Assembly: GCA_036897485.1 (NCBI GenBank)
Contig: JAYMTF010000538.1
Coordinates: 1 to 34,182, forward strand
Direction: 5' to 3'
DNA length: 34,182 bases
Origin: Pelargonium nanum
Taxonomy: Eukaryota; Streptophyta; Magnoliopsida; Geraniales; Geraniaceae
The notes under the pieces were generated by a model. It saw only the letters and a program-made list of their open reading frames with translations, was not told the origin of the DNA and searched no databases. Of the stretch, positions 11,901 to 20,425 are shown in pieces. The translations under genes and the position numbers were made by a program. Position 1 is the stretch's first letter, and every line of letters starts with the position of its first letter.

Positions 11901-14735
11901 TGGCTTTTTAGGTCTTCCTCCTCTCCTTATTCCGATATCAGAAGAAGCTTCATTAATCAGCTCACCCATCTTCTTGATCTTCTACCAGAAAAGAAACAAT
12001 GAACTAATCAACAGTATCTAGTCTTAGATACAATGAGTGTAATTTTATTTTCATCAGTAGAAATATGAACAGAAAACACACATGGACTTGTTTACTCTGG
12101 ACCAAGTAGAGCAGACTGGATTTATTAGTTTAAAAAGAAAGTTGCATAACTTTCGGAACAACATTGCAAATACGATAACTTGCATCATAACATTTGTCTG
12201 GGCTTATACAGTTGTCTTCAACCTGCAAATTGGCCAACTTTCAATTCAACTTCACTGTCATCACTCATCAGAAGTGGCAGGCTGCTTTGTCTAACCTTGC
12301 ACTCAGGTAGACTTCAGCCATAGACAACCATTGGTCCATATCAGAACAAGAATAACACTACCATGAGGAGAATATGAAGTTAAATCCTTCAATATAGACT
12401 GTATTATGGATCCAACAAACTCATAATGCAGCAATTGATAGATGGAACTGTTATGTGCATCAGTTTCATGCTCTGTTGGTAAGATTTTTGAAAAACTAAA
12501 ATATCAAAACAAATTAATCAAGAACTGAGTAGAAGAAACATGACTCACAATATACTTCTCACTAGGAATCTTGGTTTGAGCAGAAACCTGACTGCCAGCA
12601 AATGGCCGTTTCGCGCTTCTACCTCCACGACCTCCCCTTCCAACAGGTGCCGAACTGCAAGCTGCTGGTTTAGTTGACGTTTTAATCACCACCCGCCTTA
12701 ACGTAGAAGCAGTAACAGATAATGGAGGATCCACTGCTTTGCGTATCAATTTTTTAGAAGATTGTGAGCGTGTTGCATCACCATTGGACGCTACCAACTT
12801 CGATTTCTTCGCACTTGGGGTGAAAGCTTCAGAAAGTGAACTTTCATTGCAAGGAGTTGGCAGCTCCATTGAATCTTTCCCTGAGTTTGTAGTACAAGAT
12901 TTTTTCTCTTCAATGCAATCTGTTGCAGACCCTGATCTTTCATGTTGAAAACTTACCTCGGGGATGTCAGTGTTGTTGCAGTCAAGTCCCAACTGCTCTT
13001 GACAATCCGAAGCTACCGAAACATCCTGAAAGAAACCAACTTTTTAAGTGTGACTGAACTTAAACTTGTGCGACAATTTTCTAGAATGCATGCTCAACAT
13101 TATATATTCAACAAAATGAAGAAAAACCTAGGTGATAGGCTCAGGCTAATCCAATCAAGCTGTTTATTTTAAGAGAGGCGTACGATTAGTTTGCACAATG
13201 TACAGTGGAAGGACATGACTTTTCTGTGCCTTCCTATTGGAACTTGGAACCATGTATTTCAGCATATATATATATATATATTATGCAGACAACATTTAAT
13301 CCCATCTAAAAGGAAGAATATGCTTAATCATAATTACCAAGAACTTCATAGATGAAAAGTTGATAGAAAACAAGAAGTGGTCGGGAAATATAAAACATTG
13401 TCACCAGAAGAAAATTTACAGCTGGTACTTGAGCCCCAACACACCCAAAAGAAAAATGGAAAACATGAAAATACCATACCTTCTTATCAGCAATCCACTT
13501 CCCATCAATCCATTTAACAAGAGGCCTAACTTCTGACTGACCAAGTTCAATGGCTTTGTTTGCATGCTTAAAGAAAACAAGATATCTCCCCTCCGCAAGA
13601 ACTTTGGTAACCAGCCCAACCCGCCAAGCGAAATCATAAAATGCCTCTACCTTATCCAACAACTCATAACTTCTATCGACATGACGAGGAGGGGTAGGTC
13701 GCATGCGTTGAGAATCCACAGTAAGCTTCGGGGACACAGGCTCATTAGGGAACATATTCTTAATGTCATTTTCTGACTTCAGAAACTTAACCGAATATAT
13801 ACCCTTCTCAATTTCTTTGATAAAGGTTGCAGGGAACCAAGCAGGCGAACAGCCTTTTTGAAAATGGACTTCTACCTCTGTTCCAGGGGCAAAAATCGAC
13901 CCAGTTGTTCGCTTCTATACGATTGAATAAAAGAAAAAACAAAATCAGCCTAATTATACAGATACATGCTAGATGGCACACATAAATTGTATAATATCAC
14001 TATTCTCCAAATTATATAACAACATATTGCACAATCAGAAAGAAAAAAAAAATAGCAACTTTACTCGCAAACAAGGTTACCCAGTTTCAAAAACTTCAAC
14101 CTAGTATACTAAATTAGAAAGAAAATGAACCTCAGAGCACATTTGCATTAAGTTCATGAAACTAATGAAACAAATAACTTTGACACCACCAATATAGATA
14201 ATTCAGAGCACAACATGTTCTTCACATTCAGACCAACCCATTTTGCCAAAAACCCCAAAGCCATTGTAAACTACTGACCACTTACCTGCTTTTCAGATGG
14301 AACCCATTTGCCATCAACCCATTCAAGATGCTTACGCAAATTGCTGGACTCAGACTCAATAATATCTGGAGGATTATCAAAGAAAATTAAGTACTTGGAG
14401 CTCTCGAGTTCTTTAAGGATCACTCCAGCCCACCACCCGTCCTGATAGAAAGCATCGATTGCATCATTTACCTCAAATCTCTGGTCCGGATCTGGAGGTG
14501 GCATGGGTCTGATATGAACTGGATCAACATGCTCCTTCAAAAACTCTTTACCATCTTCAGTCACCAAGCTCTTGTACTGAACCAGTGCCTTCTTTTTCTT
14601 CTTCGAAGTCGATTTAGGAACTGATTCCAGAATTACAGCTCCGTACCATGCGCCTTTGAATCCCTCCTCGTCGCTCGTCACTTCTACGTCCGACCCAACG
14701 GCCAATTTTTCATGCTCGCTCTCTAAGCCCACCAT
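8995..14735 (-). CDS. Agenet/AT-hook DUF724 domain-containing protein
   Basis: Complete 895-aa gene in 9 exons: 14735-14286, 13914-13480, 13025-12549, 11981-11870, 11790-11585, 10885-10804, 10715-10647, 9944-9774, 9680-8995 (stop TAA 8997-8995). Borders are GT-AG and the phase closes. Two Agenet (Tudor-like) pairs occupy about 10-150 and 151-295, each second half ending in the aromatic signature WVDGKWV / WIDGKWI. A Ser/Lys-rich linker with an RG-rich patch (GRGGRGGR) follows. AT-hooks occur at about 473-481 (RRGGRPKKP) and 574-581 (RKRGRPRK). The C-terminal DUF724 domain (about 645-895) contains SPVWNTIESMEVFRMMPQ, FRPLGE and a long coiled coil. DUF724 proteins are a plant family of nuclear factors; Agenet and AT-hook modules suggest binding to modified histone tails and AT-rich DNA. 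The precise role is unknown. The last acceptor (...TTTTGTCAAG at 9681) was chosen because it alone keeps phase. Confidence 0.88.
11050..11179. mobile_element. hAT-like miniature element in DUF724 intron 5
   Basis: A 130-bp element with imperfect terminal inverted repeats: the left end is TAGAGCTGGCAATTCGGACC and the reverse of the right end is TAAAGGTGGCAATTCGGGTT. The interior is rich in 'acccgaac'-type words. The TAGAG/TAAAG start fits the YARNG consensus of hAT termini. A clear 8-bp target duplication was not found, which suggests age. It is non-autonomous, with no coding capacity. Confidence 0.6.
13264..13281. repeat. AT dinucleotide microsatellite in DUF724 intron 2
   Basis: A run of alternating a and t about 18 bases long inside the intron between DUF724 exons 2 and 3. 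A likely length-polymorphic marker with no coding effect. Confidence 0.8.
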
Positions 14736-15315
14736 TTCTTCAGCTCTGAAAACCCTAATTCTTGAAGACCCTTTCTTTTTTTACGCTTCTAGACCTTCTG
14801 TTTTATCCAATTCATAAAATGAGATATTTTTCTTCTTTTTGGCGGGACAGATTTTCTGGTTATTGAAATGAACATCAAAAATCAAAATTCACCATTCTAA
14901 CACAGACAATTTATTGCCGGGAAAATATTTAGACCCAACAAAAAAAATACATTTTTTCCTCTTAACTATGAGATTTTAGAAGTGGGCACACAATCGGCAC
15001 AAGATCAACACTTTTAAACTATATCACGCTTAAATTAATTTTTATTCAACTCGGGTAGAGCCACAATGATGGCAAACCAATCGCTATCAAGTTTTAACGT
15101 AATTGCAATTCCTGAAAATCGAACTCGGTACCTCAGGTTAAGAGCGACAAAGAATCTAATACTATTTTATTTGTGGCACATTACTTTTCATATTCTTCAG
15201 AACCAACCCTGAATTTGAGAAAATAACAAACTTGACCCTTCTTCTAGCTTCACACAATCCAGCTTTCGTTATTTTCCTTCTCAGAAATTTATTTTCATCT
15301 CTCATTGGAACACAA
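14736..15315. promoter_or_regulatory. Divergent promoter of the DUF724 (-) and NFU1 (+) genes
   Basis: The two start codons lie 580 bp apart on opposite strands, so this short stretch must hold both 5' UTRs and both promoters. On the DUF724 side a telo-box (AAACCCTAA, 14750-14758) lies about 15 bases before the ATG, and an E2F-like word (TTTTTGGCGGGA, 14835-14846) about 100 bases before it. The middle (14951-15145) is occupied by an old SINE copy. No clear TATA box was seen on either side. Confidence 0.6.
14951..15145 (-). mobile_element. Old tRNA-derived SINE copy in the divergent promoter
   Basis: Read on the minus strand, it has a B-box-like word (CCGAGTTCGATTTTC) near its 5' end and ends at a short A-run (14952-14957 as t's on +). 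It aligns by eye over most of its length with the copy at 31048-31220: matching blocks are ctgaaaatcgaactcggta versus ctgaaactcgaacttgata, and agcacttttaag-like and atcctcattcgag-like words. It is more diverged than the other copies, and no target duplication could be fixed. Confidence 0.6.
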
Positions 15316-18147
15316 ATGGCAGCTTTATTAACCATCGGGTCCTCGAGAATCGCATCGTATTCACCGAACGTGTTACCAAAATCCCATCGAATCCCACCGT
15401 TTATTTGGGTCGGAGGCCTCCGATCGGCGGTTTCTGGGAGAAGAGCTGTTCGATTTTCTCGGACAAGGACCGCCGTTAAAGCGACGAACCCAAGTCCAAG
15501 TGCAGCGTCTCCAGGACTGTACTCGGCCCAGAAATTTGAACTGACTCGTCAAAACGTGGACTTGGTTCTGGAGGACGTCCGGCCGTATCTGATTTCCGAT
15601 GGCGGCAACGTCGATGTTGTGTCCGTTGAAGACGGTGTTGTGTATCTTAAGCTCCAAGGTTTATTCAATTCCCTTCCTATCTTCAACTCATAGATTGTGC
15701 TTGCTTGTTTCACTTTCAGATACTCTTTCTTTTTTGAACTGATTTGAATTGGTATTTTGATTGGAATTGATGGATTCAGAATTGTGCCAAGTTAAAAAAT
15801 TTAATTTTCATACTCATGAGGGCAATTACTTTGCTCTTATAAACTGGTGATGTTAATTATATTGGAACTTTTGTGTTAGTCTTTAGTTAATTACTCCGTT
15901 GGACATAAGATGTGATTCTATTAGGTAATCGAATAAATAGAGTATTAGTATCATCGTATACGATGAGTTAAATTAAGTGCTTCTTTATCCGTTCGTGAGT
16001 GTATTGATTAATCTAGAAATGGTATGCAATGGTGATATCGCACTTGGAAGATCTTAAAGATCCACTGTGTTTACTTTACTGAATTTTAACTTCAAATTCC
16101 CGGCTAGTTCACATGAGTCTAATAGATCATCAGTGATGTGTAGTATGGAGAGTAGGAACTAGGAAGTATTTTCCACCATGGAATTTTCAATTCTGTAGAG
16201 TATATGCTTCAACACTATATGCTCGAAGATTGGTTAACTAAGGTAGCGTTTGGATTAGAATTTTTGTTTAGGAATGGGAATGATATCCAAACAGCGGATG
16301 TGTGCCGTTTTTTTACAATACAAGGATCATAAAAGGGCGATCAATCGCTAGGTAAAAACCGGCTGGTTCCCCTGTAGGCTGACCTGGGCTTTGGCTTAGT
16401 GCGGAAAGATATTATTATTCACCAAAAAGAACAATAAGCAGCAGAAACTACATTTACCTGTGGATATAGTGGGGCAGCAAAAAAGGAAAAGGAAGTGTAT
16501 GGGTCTTTGGTTTTGGAATTTGGCTTGTAAGAAAGAAAAAACTAACAGCTAACTTATCGATCCACTTCTCCAAACACAGTATCTTGAGTGCCGATTCTCA
16601 TTACCACATTGGCTAGCCTATGATGCCGAGACAGAAAATCTAGGCTCTGCAAATGGGTGAATGAAAATGGGAATGATATTCTCATTCTTCATGTTTGGAT
16701 CAGGACTTTTTAGTCATGAAAATGGCTTTGGAGTGGGAAGTCCATTCCCATTTCCATTATTGATTCCTGTTCCTTTTCCAAAAAAGTTAATCCAAAAATA
16801 ACCTAAATATGGATGATAGCAGGAGGTTATGATTATTTGTTGTAACGAAGTCAACTACATCTGCTATTAATTCCTTTCTGTTTGCTTAGTTGTGTTCCAT
16901 TTTCTCTTCTTCAGAAAAACAGTATTTTCGATGACTCTGCTTTTTCTGTAGTTCTGAATGATTTATTTTGCACATATATTGCATGATAGATATAAAATAT
17001 ATTCATTCATTCCATTTTTAATTTGCCTTTTAATTAATTAGGACAAACAAATGTATTATCTGCAGTTACATATCTGCTGCTACCGAGAAATGCTTCTATT
17101 AATCAAACCTTTTCCAATAACCAATTGAAGAACATATTGGATGGGAAGCTAATTAATCATTTATGTGGAATTGAAGGTTCTCATTGTTTGGTAGTTTTTT
17201 TTCCGGCTTATACCATGGGGTTCCTGAGCGGGCCCGCACACTCGCGGTTAGCACCTTTAAGCCGTTTTACCACACACAGACTAATCCACATTCGAGGTTT
17301 GTTCACAGTTAAAGCCTTCACCTCTCCCCATGGGAGTGTTGAGCGAGTATCGAACGCGCTCTTCCCACTCACGCAGCCTGTGTTGCCAACTGCGCCACTA
17401 CCCTTGGGTCATTGTTTGGTAGTTTTAGAAGAGCATAGAATTTAATATTGTGCACATCTTTAAGTCGTTTCCATTACTTATTTCTATTATGGTGGATGGA
17501 AGTAGGTGTTCTCTATTTCCTTGTCTTTGTGATTCTCTAATTGGCTGTTTCATCCTGGATGTTTGCTAGTTGTCCTTATCAAACATTTAGGTTAGAGAAT
17601 CACATATTGTATTAGTTGATACATGATGAGTTGATGACATAAAGATGTGCTTCCTGACATGTATAGATATTTGATTTGTAGTTTTTGTTGATGTTGCTGA
17701 AACAATAATTAACATATATAACCAAGCAATTCACAGGAGCATGTGAGAGTTGCCCTAGCTCGACAACAACCATGACCATGGGAATTGAACGAGTACTCAA
17801 GGAAAAATTTGGAGATGCTATCAAGGATATTCGTCAAGTATTTGATGAGGAAAAAAGGGAGACAACTGCTGAGGTGATTCTTCTTCTAGAAATTATACTA
17901 ATAAATTGAAAACCTGAAATGACCACGAGTCATGACAAGTCTTTATCTTTCATTGCAGGCAATTGACCGTCACCTTGACATTTTGAGACCGGCAATTAAG
18001 AACTTTGGCGGAAGTGTGGAGGTATTATCCTTTGAGGGTGGGGAGTGCCTTGTAAAGTATACGGGTCCTGAGTCTATTGGGTCAGGAGTCAAAGCTGCGA
18101 TTAAGGAGAAATTCCCTGATATTGTAAATGTTGAATTCACTAGTTAG
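15316..18147 (+). CDS. NFU1: NifU-like scaffold protein, plastid NFU1 type
   Basis: Complete 222-aa gene in three exons: 15316-15658, 17737-17873, 17959-18147 (TAG 18145-18147). It starts at the first ATG of an open frame. Residues 1 to about 60 form a Ser/Arg-rich transit peptide poor in acids. The first NifU domain (about 70-150) contains ENV-type [20 protein letters not shown] and the cluster-binding CxxC in GACESCPSS (C117, C120). The second NifU-like domain (about 161-222: [20 protein letters not shown]) lacks the CxxC, as is usual in plastid NFU1-3. These proteins receive Fe-S clusters from the SUF machinery and pass them to stromal clients. The words [10 protein letters not shown] and [20 protein letters not shown] point to NFU1 rather than NFU2/3, judged from memory. 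The first intron (2.1 kb) holds two transposon insertions. Confidence 0.9.
16242..16803. mobile_element. Tourist-like (PIF/Harbinger) MITE in NFU1 intron 1
   Basis: A 562-bp element with imperfect terminal inverted repeats: the left end is GGTAGCGTTTGGATTAG and the reverse of the right end is GGTTATTTTTGGATTAA. It is flanked by the trinucleotide TAA on both sides (16239-16241 and 16804-16806). A GG...GTTTGG terminus with a TAA/TTA duplication is the hallmark of Tourist-type elements. The interior has repeated 'ggaatgggaatgatat' words near both ends and no transposase frame, so it is non-autonomous. Confidence 0.65.
17181..17426 (-). mobile_element. tRNA-derived SINE with 18-bp target-site duplications in NFU1 intron 1
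   Basis: Identical 18-bp repeats (tcattgtttggtagtttt at 17181-17198 and 17409-17426) flank a 210-bp body (17199-17408) inserted on the minus strand. Read on that strand, the head GGGTAGTGGCGCAGTTGG carries a perfect A box (TGGCGCAGTTGG, 17397-17386). About 30 bases later comes a B box (GTTCGATACTC, 17355-17345). The 3' end is an A-run (t's at 17199-17202). This is the full structure of a Pol III SINE copied by LINE machinery. The perfect duplication argues for a fairly young insertion. Its 3' half matches the copy at 31048-31220. Confidence 0.9.
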
Positions 18148-18626
18148 GTTGCTTTCGATCTCTTTAGCTCAGAGGTTTATTACCTAGTTCTATCTCAGCC
18201 TTGGTGCCAACTTGTACATTCGTGTAACAATACAAGTCTGGGTTTATACATAGAGTAAGCATTGCATTGCTCAGGTCATATGATCCACAATGCTCACCGA
18301 TCGACTTCACACATCTTGGTGGATAAACTATTTGTAATTCTGCTGTGATTCCTTTATAAGTTGCATTTGCATTTGAAACGAATTATCGTTCTTTCGTTTC
18401 CACTTTGTCATTGTGCGATGTGATAACCATTTTGAGACATAAAATTTGGATTATCTTCTTTCTTGCGCATTGCTGCTAATTAGGAACATGCATCACATTT
18501 CTAACATAGCTTGATGTCTTCATTCATGCACTTGTCAGATATATAACAATTGACAGATTTTTGACAGCATCAGAAAGCTTCAAAGCTTAACTATGGCTGA
18601 GTCCGGAACACGTTGGAACTGACACG
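18148..18626. other. Convergent 3' UTRs of NFU1 and the INSIG-like gene
   Basis: 479 bp between the two stop codons, on opposite strands. AT-rich with no gene. 18148 to about 18440 is the likely NFU1 3' UTR. The 3' UTR of the minus-strand gene runs leftward from 18626, so the transcripts may overlap. Confidence 0.55.
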
Positions 18627-19984
18627 CTAGACAGATTTATCATCGGTATAAGCAGAGTCGATGACTGATTTCAGCAAGCGCGCCAAATTCGTCAAAAATG
18701 GTGTGTAAACAAAATAGCAAGTGACTGTCCAAGAGACAATGCCCTACATGATTACAACAGTAAAGACCCTCTTAAATAAGAGAAAAGGTTGTAGTAAACA
18801 ATATCTTCCACAAATGGATATTACCTGACCAAAAATTGCAATATTGGCTTGTGGGTAGTCCCAAAGGTGGAAGAATCTGAAGATGAGCAACAAATAGCAT
18901 AAAACCGAAGTTCATGTTAAATGTCATGCGCTGACATTAAGAATAAATAACGTCTATACAAGAGTCTTGTAACAAGACATTTAACGTCTCTAGCGGATTC
19001 GATAAGAACCTCATTTTTTCATCACAAGAAAGTCTAGAAATTACTTGATAATGGGAATCTCAGCAAGTGGGCAGGCAATGCCTACAAGGCATGCAAGAGT
19101 GAAACCAAGCCATGTCCTGTCCAAAGAAAACCATATAAACTCTGCTAATCCAAATAGAAGATAGGCCTCAACATTGTCTGCCACTCCAGCTTGGTACATT
19201 TCAGCACTCAACTCAATAAACAGCACCAGTGCACTGCCCATTCCAAATTTTACATCCCATGTTAATGTAATGAAAAGAGATAATTAGGAAAACGTAGAGG
19301 AATTTGACTTTGTATTAACCGGAAGAGAGCAAGGAGTCTCAGTCATAGAGTTAACAGTTGAGACTCGACAAAGACACATTTGAATTGGATCCGTGACAAA
19401 CTCTCGTATGTCTGACTGAGTTACAGTCGTTTAACTCTATGACTGTGATTCTTTTTTCTCTAACTGGAATATGAATTGAAACTGAAAACTGACATGAGTG
19501 AAAAAACTGTCTTGTCCAGGCTTCCTTGGGGTGCTTCTTTGGAGACCCTTTCATCTAATATCAGTTGAATCAACCCAATGGTGCAATAGAACATTCCTAG
19601 CAACCCAGGAACCTATCAAGATTATGCAAAAACAGAAGGCTGAGAATGTTTTCTCAAGAATCACTCGAGCGAATGCAATACATACATACTGGATGTTGAA
19701 TTTACCCAGATATTGGTATGGAGAGGGCCAATGTCGATGGACCCATTTCGGTATACCACAAGATTCACCCTCGAGTGAAGGCCATCGATAAGGGGACCGA
19801 GCAAGAAACCCGAGCCAAAGAGCGACAGAGAAATGGACGGCCAAGTTTTCACGAGACTGGGTCTTGCTGTGCTGCTCTCTTTTCTCAAACTGTTGCAACA
19901 AGGTGTGAATTTTGTTTGCCGTGTCGAATGCTGAAGAAAGCAAGAAGAGCCTCGCAAACGCAAAGCAAGCTGGGCTTGAAGCAT
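18627..19984 (-). CDS. Probable plastid-targeted multi-span membrane protein with an INSIG-like pattern
   Basis: Complete 251-aa gene in five exons: 19984-19706, 19612-19494, 19233-19045, 18876-18825, 18743-18627 (stop TAG 18629-18627). Borders are GT-AG and the phase closes. Residues 1-45 look like a transit peptide (Ser/Arg/Cys-rich, no acids until E36). Hydrophobic segments follow at about 49-68, 94-113, 127-147, 157-170, 173-195 and 205-230. Blocks are [55 protein letters not shown] and [16 protein letters not shown]. By eye these align in order with animal INSIG (WVPPCCG..., SAKLDFANNVQLSL..., WWTFDRSRSGLGLG, and the C-terminal GGVTVGNIGRQL region against [11 protein letters not shown]). 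I recall similar unannotated proteins in plants, but no function. It could also be an unrelated six-span family. The gene model is firm; the family link is tentative. Confidence 0.78.
19341..19444. repeat. Inverted repeat in intron 2 of the INSIG-like gene
   Basis: agtcatagagttaa (19341-19354) is repeated exactly in inverse as ttaactctatgact (19431-19444), enclosing 76 bp. A second small inverted pair, gagtctca (19335-19342) and tgagactc (19358-19365), overlaps the left arm. This could be a miniature DNA element of unknown class; no target duplication was seen. Confidence 0.55.
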
Positions 19985-20425
19985 ATTTCCTGATTTCCTG
20001 ACTCAAGTTTCAAGTTTCTAGGTTCAAGCTGTTCCACAAGTGGGTTTTAACTTATATTGTTTGCAAAATTGTGAGCCACACAAGTGTACTGAAATGCAAA
20101 ATTCTGAGCCACAACAAGACTACCCAAAAGTTTATATAATTGGATGTTACGATTTTTCGTTATCTTCATACGCATTTCATGAAAAACACAATAGATTAGA
20201 GCTAATTTCCATTAGTAACTCACGATTATGATCTAATCTTACTTACAAAAGCATCTAGCTAAGACATCGATTAAATTAAGATAATACACATAATCTTCCC
20301 AAGGGGCCTTGCTCATTGGGCTTTTATCTTCCTTCCCACAAATTCATAATCAGCTCTTTAAGATAGAGATGAACTCCGCTCACAACTGGGGAAGATAGGT
20401 GAGCGTGAAACAGATTACCCGGACA
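19985..20425. promoter_or_regulatory. Promoter of the INSIG-like gene and 3' UTR of SWC4
   Basis: 441 bp between two genes on the minus strand. Close to the start codon lies an imperfect 33-bp-period direct repeat: gcaaaattgtgagccacaca at 20063 and gcaaaattctgagccacaac at 20096. The right part is probably SWC4 3' UTR. No TATA box was identified with confidence. Confidence 0.5.

Noticed and set aside
17345-17408. A possible real tRNA gene in NFU1 intron 1
   Set aside because: A and B boxes are present but the sequence cannot form the cloverleaf arms, and the flanking duplications and tail show it to be a SINE head.
17125-17445. A 106-codon plus-strand open frame in NFU1 intron 1
   Set aside because: Nearly all of it lies inside the minus-strand SINE and its target duplications.
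19551-20006. A 151-codon minus-strand open frame overlapping the first exon of the INSIG-like gene
   Set aside because: It is a shifted frame running through exon 1, intron 1 and exon 2. The other frame gives the transit peptide, conserved membrane segments and matching splice sites.
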